A stretch of 64,000 nt of DNA, from positions 26,202,905 to 26,266,904 of the forward strand of contig CM056743.1 of the NCBI GenBank assembly GCA_029851415.1, written 5' to 3'. Source of the stretch: Eretmocerus hayati (lineage: Eukaryota; Arthropoda; Insecta; Hymenoptera; Aphelinidae). The position numbers were made by a program, and so were the translations under genes. Under the pieces are notes generated by a model. That model saw only the letters and a program-made list of their open reading frames with translations, was not told where the DNA came from and searched no databases. This document shows positions 1 to 10,730 of the stretch, piece after piece; the stretch's first letter is position 1; each line of letters begins with the position of its first letter.

Positions 1-332
1 AACCTTCCCCCGACTACTTGAACCCTTCGACTCTACCATCTTTCCCTTAGATACCCCATTCGCACCAGTACCTTTCCTCACTCCAATCGCTAGCATTCTA
101 CACGATTAAAATCCTCTTCCGACGTTGTCTCCTTGAGATTTTTAGCATTTAGTAATTTCGTAATTGCATAGTCGATATATGTCACTTTTTGTTACCGCCA
201 CAAAGTTGACCATGTCTAACGCCTATCTACCTTTCCCTAGTGAGTCCACTACTTTCACATGTTCAAACTATTTTCCTATGTACACAACATTATTATTGTC
301 TAAGCTCATAGTTATAAGTACTATTATTACTA

Positions 333-362
333 TATTATTATATTATTATTATTATTATTATA
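333..362. repeat. (TTA)n microsatellite
   Basis: A perfect or near-perfect run of TTA/ATT trinucleotides. The open frame over it is a by-product of the repeat. Confidence 0.9.
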
Positions 363-568
363 CTACCTTTTCCTTGTCATATTTCATGAACACCAGACGG
401 GGTCTTACCCCAAGGTGAAATAAAGTACTATACATACATACATACAGGTGTTCATTAACACTTGAACTAAATCCTCATCAACTTGTGTGACATTCTGGTA
501 TATTTTGCATTTTAGTGTACAACTACCTTAAGCCTGCGCTGGTATAGAAACGACCTCCGATGCATCGC

Positions 569-684
569 AACAGAACAAATCAACACTGCGTCATTCTGTA
601 CTTCCATTTGATAGAAATTGAATGGCTGAACGAACAAGTTCATCCCATAGGAAATTCTAACAAATTAATCACAGGAAAACTAAG
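569..684. repeat. Direct repeat, copy 1 (partner at 9073-9190)
   Basis: The stretch beginning ACAGAACAAATCAACA and running through CATCCCATAGGA to AATTAATCACAGGAAAACT matches 9073-9190 in the same orientation with scattered substitutions. The two copies lie on either side of pseudoprotease gene A, about 8.5 kb apart. No convincing coding frame is shared, since the copies stop in different places. It may mark the edge of a duplicated unit or be an old dispersed repeat. Confidence 0.6.
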
Positions 685-2144
685 GGAAGTGTACCTGATA
701 TGCCCCCATTCTCTAATATGCCCAACTCAACTCCTTGAACGTACGCACCCGCATGGCTTGCTGCGCTCTTTTTCCATGTCTGTTACATTAGAAAATGAAT
801 TTTTTCGACCGAACTTGAATTATCCGCGCATTTTTTAAGAACAAAAATAGTAGTTCTCAGTATTTTTGACTTCTCTTCTGTTAGTTACCGAAAGCTACGC
901 TGAAAAAAAAAATGATGAGATCAATTTCAACGTACCTTAGCTCATTTCCGGTTCCTTTATTCTAACTTTGAAATGCTCTTCATTTAAATGCAAACTTCGA
1001 TTCATAGCTAATTCTACACTCATATTACTAAAAAAATGAAGTGTGCCTAGCTAATTTGCGCCCACAGTTTTTTCCAGATTCGTTCTTCATTCCATCGAAA
1101 TTTCTCAATCGGACTCGGAGAACTGGAAAAAAATCTCTTCATACGTCGATACGTATAAACAGCGTATTGAAACTGCATACGGGTCTCGTGCGATAACCTT
1201 TTTCCTTTGGGAAAACCAAGCTGGACTTTGCCTACGCCTACGTCCAGCGCGGTTTCCCGTAAGAAAAAATATTTCCAGCACTCGACGCGTGATGTACACA
1301 CATCCTTTGCTCTACCTTATCTGTATACTATCGTGCAGGTAACTTTCGTAATTCAAAAAGCCAATGAAAGAACAGCCGGTAGGATGACATGTGGTCTTGC
1401 CATGGGATATCATCGAATACAAAGCAAATGCATGAGTTTTGAGAACATTGGAGTTTCAACTTTTGGCTTGATTTGAGGTGATCGTTGACTCAAACATGCT
1501 AGTCTAGGTGAGGAAGTAGGAGAGATTGTGTGGGATTTCGCCTTAGTGAGTGTGTGAGAGCACGTCGATAGATCCTTGGGTGCGAAGGGTTGTATGAACT
1601 CAGCGGGCGATAGATCTAACTTGAGTATCCCAATCAAGCTCTGAAGTGATTAACTTCAGAGCTTGATGACACTTCAAGTAGGGGATTCATTTCCCGGAGA
1701 CAGAATTTGTGGGGAAGAGCGTCAAAAATTATTGTGAATGAGGGTCAGAAAAAATTACCTCTCACTATTTGGTGAAATTTTCTCATCTGATACATGAGTA
1801 TGTGTATCTCTGCACGAAGATTTTGTTGAGAAGCAATCAATGCTCTAGTGAAATCAGCATTTATATTTATGGCCCGTTACATTTATTGTTCGATCAATGT
1901 TTCACGTAAGAATCGTGACCACTATTTCAACACATTCCTTGCTTCCCCGAATCTCGTTCTATCTGATGTTCAGCATTGATTATCACAAATTCTATCAGAA
2001 ACTGGCTTATACCCACTTGTACAGTTCCGGATCTCTGATATTATATATTCGTTATTCAATCAATTTCCGGTTTTATTGTCCTCGGTTACATGACAATTGA
2101 GAAAGAAAGTTTATTTCTGGTATGACAAAATCTTCCTCGTAATT
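685..2144. other. Non-coding stretch, no recognisable gene
   Basis: Only short unrelated open frames occur on both strands, with no domain motifs, paired splice signals or repeats. It lies downstream of the last exon of gene A and may contain its 3' UTR. No clear polyadenylation site could be assigned. Confidence 0.5.
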
Positions 2145-2688
2145 TTACTCATGACCAAACAAGTAAAAACGTAAGAAATCTTTGTAGTAAGTACTTTTGA
2201 TGAGGAACTGTCTTTTACGATGCCCACATCTACGTCCACTCCAATGATTTAATCCCATCAGAATGTTTCCGTTGTACAGAAGTGGGCCACCTTCATCCAG
2301 CTGTAAATTTATCAAATGATTCGTGTGTCGGATTTGAGGGAAAAGATCAAAACTTTAGGGACTTCAAAATTTTCTAATTCATCGTTTTACATGCGATGGC
2401 AGTGATTTCGCCTAGTCTGAAATTTTTCACAGGGAACTAGTGATCGTGAGTCACAAGCTTTTTTCTGTCAGAAAGTGCGCGAGCCACTCTTTATCGCCCT
2501 CTCTTAAGCGTGCACCGGTCTTTTATTATGTTCTGCGAAATAACGCAATGCGTGAATACGATCAAGTAACACAGTTGAACGTTTAGATAACGATGGTAAC
2601 AAGAGTTCCATCTGGTCGACACCGATCAAAGCGTGATATAATATCTCCCGCCACGCCGTAGAGGATTGAACGAATTCTCACACGAACT

Positions 2689-2815
2689 TGGGGACACAAA
2701 ATATTCCAGTAAAATGTCATTGATTCCCTAATAATTCCAGGTCTTTTCCAGAGCAAGTTGATTCCCTGATAATCCCCGATTTTTCCCGGTTTTTCCAGAG
2801 CTGGACACCGTGTCT
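2689..2815. repeat. Degenerate ATTCCCTGATAATTCCAGG-type repeat
   Basis: Imperfect tandem units (GATTCCCTAATAATTCCAGG, then GATTCCCTGATAATCCCCG, then TTTTCCAG) lie in intron 3 of gene A. The composition resembles the dispersed sequence at 40066-40200 and 45727-45925. Confidence 0.5.
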
Positions 2816-4131
2816 TTAGGGCTTCATATATTTGTGATTCCGAGAATTTCCAATTTTATCTCATCACGTTAATGTAGTTAAATGAATTTATCCTACTGTT
2901 CCATGCAATTTCTGCCTCGCGGGGCCTCATTAAGAACATATGTTTGCGAATGAATGGATCCTAAGTTGTATTCAACTCGTGTGTTCTGGTAAAATGATAT
3001 GCTCTCCGTCCGATACAGAAAAAATTGAAGTAAGCTAACAAAAGAAGAAGGGGGAGCTGATCGGACTGCAACTCGTGTGTCTTTTTTCTCTTTTTATAAT
3101 GAGCTTTGCCTGAGCAATGGAACTCGTAGTAATAATAAAGGAGTGTAGTAAAAAATCATTTCATTTTCCTCATCTTGGCAGACTTACATATACAAACAAT
3201 CGCAACACTTCGCGCTTAGATCTGTATTTGTCTGCCTCTTCCATTAAATTCTCGTATACCTATGTTATCATATGTAACTCCACTCGAAAAGACTCACCAA
3301 GCCTAATTTTAGCTCGGTCTCCACAATTAATAAATTCCCTTGAACAGCCCTGTCAATATGGTACGTACTGCGTAATGCTTGAAAAGAGCTCGGAGGTAGC
3401 ATCTCGACCGCAGCTGTTTTTAAAACATACCCTTCATCAGTTGTTGTCCATCCAGTCAGGGAAACTGACAATCTTTCCCTTTCTGGAAAAATCATGTCAA
3501 AAGGAACTATAGCTGGTCCCACGTTTGCGTTGAAGACTACTCTCTTCAATAGCTGTAACAGTTTATTCTGTTAATATTCCATCGAGTAATTGTGGATAAT
3601 GTTCAAAACTCCAGGTCAGTGTGCTCTAGTTGCCCCCGTAAAGACCAATTCTGCCCCACTTCAATATTTCCCACTGTTCTCTGGCTCATTCCAAGGCTTT
3701 TCTCAAGACATTAGAAATGAGTTAAATTACGTCCAATTTCGATCAAACAAAGCTGAGAAATCATAATTCTCCCGAAAAGTGATTTTTCAGTTCTGAGTTG
3801 TAAAAAAAACACGTAACGCACACCTTTTCGGTATAACCGCGAGAGGGCATGTTGGGTACACTCCGATATTGGCCTCCTTGTAATTTACAGACCGTGACCA
3901 TGTTTCGCAAATACAAAAGCTCCAGATCGAACTTCTGCAACTATAAAAAGCGGATTATGAGAGTCTTGGGACGAGGAATCAAATGCGCTAAAGAACGTTG
4001 AGATTGGTCTGACTAAAAAAATTTGGCGAACGTCTCGGCATTGATATCACACAGATACGGGTATCCCCTCGGATATCCCACTTCCCTGCAGTATGCTATA
4101 CAATATTTTTCTTTCTCTAGGCTCGAAAGTA

Positions 4132-5975
4132 CACTACCGGTCAAAAGTTTAAGCTCACCCAAGAAATTTTTTTTCGATTTTGTGCGTTGAACTGCTCGGC
4201 TCTATTTGACCGTAGAGGACTCTTCTGGAGCTCATTTTGAAGGTTTTTGCGCGTATTTCAAGATGGCATAATTCATTTTTATCCGTACGGATCGGGATCT
4301 TTCCAATTTGAGCTTGGAAAAGTGTCAATTTCAACGATTTTTGGGAGAATCTTTTGGCTCCTGCAAATTTGAGCCACATGAATGTTTCAATATGGGAGTT
4401 GTGGGATATGAAAGTACCAGTCTAGAGCTTCAAAATCCGTTTCTGAACGCCCCTCTACGCCACTTCCAGTCCGAGCTATGACACTTTCTATGAGGGAAGA
4501 TTTTTCGGAAAAACTAGCACTCCAATTCGAGAGAGATACAGAGACGCATTTTTATGAAGTACACTACCGGTCAAAAGTTTAAGCTCACCCAAAAATTTTT
4601 TTTTCAATTTTGTGAGTTGAACTACTCGGCTCTATTTGACCGTAGAGGACTCTTCCGGAGCTCATTTTGAAGGTTTTTTCGCTTACTTTAAGATGGCACT
4701 ATTCATTTTTATCCTCACGGATCGGGATCTTTCCAATTTGAGCTTGGAAAAGTGTCAATTTCAACGATTTTTCAGAGAATCTTTTGGCTCCTGCCAATTT
4801 GAGCCACATGAATGTTTCAATATGGGAGTTGTGGGATACGAAAGTACTAGTCTAGAGCTTCAGAATCCGTTTTTGAACGTTCCTCTACGCCACTTCCAGT
4901 CCGAGCTATGACACTTTCTCTGAGGGAAGATTTTTCGCAAAAACTAGCACCTGGATTCAAAAATGACGAGAAAATTCACTTTTAGGGGCATATTTCAAAG
5001 GTTCCTCGTTTCCTTAATCAAGATGTTGATAAAAGATGACAGAAATGATGATTATACTTCATAAAAATGCGTCTCTGTATCTCTCTCGAATTGGAGTGCT
5101 AGTTTTTCCGAAAAATCTTCCCTCAGAGAAAGTGTCATAGCTCGGACTGGAAGTGGCGTAGAGGGGCGTTCAAAAACGGATTTTGAAGCTCTAGACTGGT
5201 ACTTTCATATCCCACAACTCCCATATTGAAACATTCATGTGGCTCAAATTGGCAGGAGCCAAAAGATTCTCTGAAAAATCGTTGAAATTGACACTTTTCC
5301 AAGCTCAGATTGGAAAGATCCCGATCCGTAAGGATAAAAATGAATAGTGCCATCTTAGAGTACGTGAGAAAACCTTTAAAATGAACTCCGGAAGAGTCCT
5401 CTACGGTCAAATAGAGCCGAGTAGTTCAACGCACAAAATTGAAAAAAAATTTTTTGGGTGAGCTTAAACTTTTGACCGGTAGTGTATAATCATCATTTCT
5501 GTCATCTTTTATCAACATCTTGATTGAGGAAACGAGGAACCTTTGAAATATGCCCCAAAAAGTGAATTTTTTCGTCATTTTTGAATCCAGGTGCTAGTTT
5601 TTGCGAAAAATCTTCCCTCAGAGAAAGTGTCATAGCTCGGACTGGAACGTAGAGGAACGTTCGAAAACGGATTCTGAAGCTCTAGACTGGTACTTTTATA
5701 TCCCACAACTCCCATATTGAAACATTCATGTGGCTCAAATTGGCAGGAGCCAAAAGATTCTCTGAAAAATCGTTGAAATTGACACTTTTCCAAGCTCAAA
5801 TTGGAAAGATCCCGATCCGTAAGGATAAAAATGAATAGTGCCATCTTAAAGTACGTGAAAAAACCTTTAAAATGAGCTCCGGAAGAGTCCTCTACGGTCA
5901 AATAGAGCCGAGTAGTTCAACTCACAAAATTGAAAAAAGAATTTTTGGGTGAGCTTAAACTTTTGACCGGTAGTG
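4132..5975. mobile_element. Tc1/mariner-type MITE (outer copy) interrupted by a second copy of itself
   Basis: The outer element begins CACTACCGGTCAAAAGTTTA at 4132 and ends with the inverse at 5975, flanked by TA at 4130-4131 and 5976-5977. It consists of 4132-4559 plus 5487-5975, about 0.92 kb, and each half is an arm of a long inverted repeat. The inner copy (4562-5484) splits it at a central TA. The arms carry matching 91-108 residue open frames (MTVEDSSG...), which are shared by descent between arms and are not convincing genes. No transposase is present, so it is non-autonomous. The TIR sequence and TA duplication fit the Tc1/mariner group. Confidence 0.88.
4562..5484. mobile_element. 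Tc1/mariner-type MITE (inner copy), inserted inside its own family member
   Basis: This 923-bp element has terminal CACTACCGGTCAAAAGTTTA / inverse and TA duplications at 4560-4561 and 5485-5486. It is inverted relative to the outer copy. Its own centre reads GATGATTATACTTCATAAAA. The reverse complement of that string is exactly the outer element's centre once the insert and one TA are removed (TTTTATGAAGTA at 4550-4561, then TAATCATC from 5487). Confidence 0.9.
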
Positions 5976-7691
5976 TATGTCCAAATTTATTTAATAAATA
6001 ATGCAAAAGTACGCACGCTAAAAACAGTTTGGTTAAACTAACAAATTTTTCTGCTCGACGAGCAATTTTCTGCTGCTGTTTCCGGACAGCGAAAATAATT
6101 TGCTGTCGTAACTAGACCTCGACCCACTGGGACTCAGCGAGTCATGTCATTGTTATTGAATTTTCTCTGAAGAACATGAGGTTAGGAATGGCCTCATGAA
6201 ATTGTATTTCAACGGGGATATACCACCGTTGGAAAAGAATGAGTAAACTCACCTTCTGAATCCTCAGTTAACTGCGGAGGGTGGGTGATGTTGGTGTAAA
6301 CATTTACAAGAGGTTATATTTATTCAAGCTGCAAATTAACCGCATCAACTAAACATAAAGCTCGCGTGGCACGGAACTTGTGTTGTTTTACTCTATTCAA
6401 GTCGCTGGGACACAGAAATTTCATGCAGCGCAGATGACGTAGCTGTTTTTGCAAAATAATTTGCTAGCTGAACTCAAAAATGTTTCTAGATGTTCTAGAT
6501 TTGCAAAACGTCTTCTAGCTTTGATACGGCTTCTACGTTTGAGCCCGCCAATCAGCTGCAAGTGATGGCTTCATCTCACTATTCATCCGCTTAACTTTTG
6601 CAAATGGATGCGGATATGCAATAAACGCTCTCATATCTGTTCTGCGGATTACTTTTACAGGACACTTTTCAGATTTTCTTCCGACATCCAACATAATACA
6701 GAAATTCGTTCCCAAAGCAAGACGTTAGCTGGCCTCACGAGTTTGTTACATTTTTATATCAATTCTGGAATATGATATTAACTTACTCGAATTATTGCTA
6801 TTTCCAACCGAGGCTGTGGTTCAACAAGTCTGGTATTTCGTGAAGCCCATTCAGAATAACTCTCCCACCACTCTATACTGCGGAGATCGCAATTGAGCGT
6901 TTCCAGGGTTCCCATTTTTCCATTTCCAAGCATTATTCGAGTTTCAGTCATCCTATTTTTTGATATACAGTTTGCTGTTGTCAACACAAACACACCGGTA
7001 ACCAGAGTCCCAGAACAAATGATTCCTCTCAAAGAAGTGCAAAAGTCTGATTTCACCAGAGTTGCGTATGATGGAAATTCATTCGGTCCAGCTTCCCTAG
7101 TTCCTTCGTTTTGGAGAGCTGTCACTGTAGTGACAACTAGTAAAGTATCTGTAACTATGAGTGGTATCAATCAAGTCTATTCGTATTCCATCAACTGTAT
7201 AGATTTCTATATTTTGAGAATATTACATAGTATTAGTGCTGTGCAGATTAAATGGGAATTTAGTCCTTTTCCCATGTTGTGTCAGTTGAGTCCGACCTTG
7301 GTATGTTATGAAAATCCCGTACGTAAGGTAAGACCAACTTGCCTCTAAACTTCACTCAGCCCCATACGCCGATCACATGAATGGGCACTCGCTGTAATTT
7401 CCCTGGAATGTTTTTCACGGATGATTCGTAAAAATATGGGGAAGGAAGTGGTTCACGATCGATCCCGAAATTCGATTCCTTGTCTCAAGACCTTTGAAGT
7501 CCGTGTTTTTTAGTTACAAAAGTCCGATCTGGAGATATTTTATGTGCCAAAGGTGGAGTTAATTTGTGAAATGAGATGGTTAACATCGGGTATGATCAAC
7601 ATGTCTCCATTATGCTGGAAAGATAATCACGGCTGCTGGTCCATTTGATCAGAATTGAAGGCACTTCAGCCCATTTTGAAGGCCTTAGGAG

Positions 7692-7952
7692 AAACTTCAG
7701 AATGTGCTGAGGTATATTGAAAATGTTAGGATAAACCAGAGTTATTGAGAAAATAGCCTAATGAGGGCATGTTGGATACATCCTTTAGTCAACTCTAAAA
7801 AATTATTTTTCGGAAAATTCAGTTAGTCTGGGTTGAGATGATCGAAGTCAAACGTCCTTCAGCTCATTGAGTAGGATTTTGAACAAGCTTTGAAATGCGC
7901 TAAGATCTGTTGAAGAATGTTGAGGTAGACCGCGGAGTTGTTGAGAAGGGCT
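7692..7952. repeat. Imperfect tandem pair about 197 bp apart
   Basis: The block at 7692-7754 (AATGTGCTGAGG, AAAATGTTAGG, GAGTTATTGAGAA) recurs in diverged form at 7889-7952 (AATGCGCTAAGA, AGAATGTTGAGG, GAGTTGTTGAGAA). A weaker echo occurs at 3982-4010. No function is evident. Confidence 0.4.
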
Positions 7953-9072
7953 ATATAAACTTACCGTAGTCGCAACGATGCAATCTGCGGAATACTCATT
8001 CAAAACTGCTACTGCATGGAGATTTTATTCGATTCAGTGTCTCCATCTCCCTTCGTTCCCCGTATAACGAATACAGTCTCAGCTCGTGAAAAATGTTTAT
8101 TCATCATCTGGTGTTCGTGATCCTATGAATTCACCTCGACAAAGAAAGTTGTTAGGTTGGGTGAAACTCAGAACGATTTTTGCTTGAACTTGCTCAAAAA
8201 TTTATTCCAATTTTCCGCGTGGATTGAAAAAAGCGGACAAAATTTAAGAAGATTTTGCAAATGCACATGCATGCTCAAATATCTTATTATGCAATCATTG
8301 AAACATACCGAGAAAGCTAGGACTCGACGAGTTCGGAATTCAAATGCGTATTTATGGAAAGTTCAACAAAGAGATCGTACAACCAATTGTCTGGACATGC
8401 TCCTCTATTTTCTGGCCTAGTTCATTCACTTAGCCGCTCAGCCGAGTGATGATGGGTGCGATTAAATGTGTGAAAACTCACCGAAGACTGAATCACTTTT
8501 ATTTACATAAACGGCTATAGCTACAAACTTTACAGATTGATCTCAAATAAACTAAAACTCGCGTAAATATTCGTTGTCGGTCTGTGATTGCGGTATATTT
8601 TGTAAAGATTTTGACGGAGTGAATGAGAATTATCTGCTCTCCCAACCTGATCCCATACGCCAATTGCAAGAATTGAGACTAACCTCTGTGTTATTTTGGA
8701 CGTCAGGATAAAGCAATCCAGCCGGATCTGAAATTTCCTGTGAAAATAACACGGATGAAAGAATAGAACGTTTATCTCACGCTAGCTCCCAATGCGGGCA
8801 CTTGTTGACTTCTCCGAAAACTCTTTTCACATTTGTTATGTTAGATTGTGAGAAATTCAACGGTTTCTGAATTTCTGCGTCTCCCAGACCATTGAAAGTG
8901 AGATTTGCATTTTGCGCTCCTGCATAGCTAAGAAATCGAGGAGAAAATCGCATTTAGTAAGAGCGGTGCCGAGAATTGTTGATTAAGAAGTAGTATCAAC
9001 GTAATACTCACATTCGCACACATCTATTTTCTCCGGCGAGCACACTGTTTTCTTTGTTCACAGAACAAGAAT
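7953..9072. other. Non-coding stretch upstream of gene A
   Basis: Nothing coding is recognisable on either strand. The promoter of gene A should lie on the minus strand above 7275, but no clear TATA box or initiator could be assigned. Confidence 0.4.
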
Positions 9073-9190
9073 CACAGAACAAATCAACAATGCGTCATTC
9101 TGTGATTCCATTCGATTTAAATCAAACGGCTGAGCAAACAAGAAGATTATCCCATGAACAATCCAAACAAATTAGTCACAGGGAAACTCA
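9073..9190. repeat. Direct repeat, copy 2 (partner at 569-684)
   Basis: This is the second copy of the repeat at 569-684, upstream of gene A relative to its transcription. Shared blocks include ACAGAACAAATCAACA, GCGTCATTCTGT and AATTAGTCACAGGRAAACT-like sequence. The similarity fades on both sides. Confidence 0.6.
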
Positions 9191-10555
9191 TATCGGAGCA
9201 AAAAAGGAAAAATTGTTCCTTAAATATCAACAGGATGCGAGGAGGGGAACAATCTAAAAGGAAAATTTGCTGGGCGGAACCTGAAGGAAGAACGAGAGCA
9301 GGATGATGAGGCAATGTTATATAGAGCCATAGGGTATGGCGTTGATGCCGGTCCGCTTGTAAAGGCTATATACTCTTACAAATTGTTCATCGCCTCGTCG
9401 TCCTCATACTCATCCTCGTATAGTCGTCAGCTTGCAGAGCTCGAGCTCACGCGCGCCAGGGATTTGTCTCCATTAGAGGGATTGAGGTTTTGTCGCGAAC
9501 GCGCGAGAGTTTTCTATAGATATATTTATACCTGCCTTCTTCTATCGTTCCAAGCACAGTTTTGCGCTTCTTTCGGTGCTTCTCTTGTACGCGAGTGGAT
9601 TTGAGATTTTCAGAGCGAAAAAGTAAAATAACCAGTTGCGACGCGGAAGGATTTTCTCTCCTAGACTGTCTGGAGGAAATTAGTCGATAATGCTGTTCGC
9701 TTCGATAAATTCGTTGATCTTGTATTGGGGTAGGATTCTGGTCTGGAATACAAATTTAGCATTATATGAGGTTGTAAAGGGGATTTGTGAAGGGTGGTTT
9801 CCTCCGTCTTCCGAAAGGATGGGTGAACTTTCCGTACTTCTTCTTCATTATCGAAAAAGAATTTTAAGAGTGGGTAATGATGTTTAGAGGAATATCTCAA
9901 AACTTTTCATGGAGATTGTCAACTTTAAATTGCTCATAGATATTGATTAACGAATGAATAGTTGAGCTTGCAAAGTCGAGTCATCTGGAGACTTGATCAA
10001 AATTCAAAAGGACATGCGCGTAAGATGTACTATTGTCGTTGTATATCAAGTACTCAAAGTTATCGTCGAATAATGGAGTCGTTCTTCTGAGATAAGATAT
10101 TCTCCCAGAAACATCCTAATTCACCGATATGTGATTGCACCATGAGCGTCAAGTTACGATATGCACATTGTTGTTTGATGATTATCCTGCAAGCGTGCAA
10201 TTTGCCTGTAAACTTCATACTTTCATATAAATTGCTTAGAAATGTAACTGTGGGATGCTCTACCTATCCTTTGAAAGGTTTATCTGGAATGGAGAATATA
10301 ATCGAGACGCAATGTCGATGGCCCCTAAATAATCATTCTTTCCAAATCGCTATTAGCGCTGGGAAGAGAAAGAGAAAAATCGTGCGAATTATTTCGTTGC
10401 CTATGAGAGGGAATTTTTTTTGGGGCGTTTCACGTCAACTCTCCAAGCTCTCATTTTACACTATGACACTAACAGCCACAGGGGTCGACCAGGCCTGTTT
10501 TGACATCTTAGATGTATTCTATTCATCCCAGCGGGTCGATTCAAAATTCTAGTCA
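9191..10555. other. Non-coding stretch
   Basis: The longest open frame here (10142-10552, plus) has no domain-like pattern. No repeat or RNA gene was recognised. Confidence 0.45.
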
Positions 10556-10730
10556 TCTAGGTTAGGACGTCTAGTGACTAGTCATTTCCACGCGCGGATT
10601 GCAATTCCACGCGTTCCCACGTGTTGATCCATGACTCCCCGATCCGGACCCACAGCGCTAAAGATTGCGGAATAGCGAATCAACGCGTGGATCTGCGGAA
10701 ATTTCTAGTCGCTAGACGCCCGATCCTAGT
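10556..10730. mobile_element. Short hairpin MITE
   Basis: Terminal inverted repeats run from CTAGGTTAGGACGTCTAGTG at the left to the inverse of CTAGGATCGGGCGTCTAGCG at the right. Both are followed inward by a CACGCG-rich segment (ATTTCCACGCG and its counterpart). There is no coding capacity and the target duplication is unclear. Confidence 0.6.

Larger units (their letters stand above)
2145..7275 (-). pseudogene. S1 pseudoprotease gene A, paralog of gene B, probably decaying
   Basis: Proposed minus-strand exons are 7275-7227, 7148-6787, about 3567 or 3636 to 3298, and 2300-2145. Exons 1, 2 and 4 are exactly as long as those of gene B (49, 362 and 156 bp), with the same phases and donors. The leader (TALILYTLLVVTTVTA) is a good signal peptide. 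The triad positions are VLTTANC (His to Asn), LEIAIIR (Asp to Glu) and LDEGGPLLY (Ser to Glu). Exon 3 keeps LTGWTTTDEGYVLKTA, but the full-length homolog of B's exon 3 has an in-frame TAA at 3573-3571 where B has a Leu TTA codon, and no good acceptor precedes it. A cryptic acceptor TTAACAG (exon from 3567) would bypass the stop and keep the frame at the cost of about 20 residues, so a shortened product is not excluded. Exon 4 is open to its stop at 2147-2145. Intron 2 holds the self-nested MITE at 4132-5975. Confidence 0.72.

Noticed and set aside
3117..3512. 131-codon plus-strand frame
   Set aside because: It is antisense to exon 3 of pseudoprotease gene A and has no features of its own.
4636..5901. 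Three near-identical 91-108 residue open frames (MTVEDSSG...)
   Set aside because: They lie in the arms of the MITE and are alike because the arms are recent copies. The fourth arm is broken, and no domain or start context supports translation.
6533..6715. 60-codon minus frame between exons 2 and 3 of gene A, considered as an extra exon
   Set aside because: Gene B joins exon 2 directly to exon 3 in phase without such an exon, and the frame has no matching trypsin-fold segment.
6893..7348. 151-codon plus-strand frame
   Set aside because: It is antisense to exons 1 and 2 of gene A.
10142..10552. 136-codon plus-strand frame
   Set aside because: No domain, signal or splice evidence, and the composition looks like chance.
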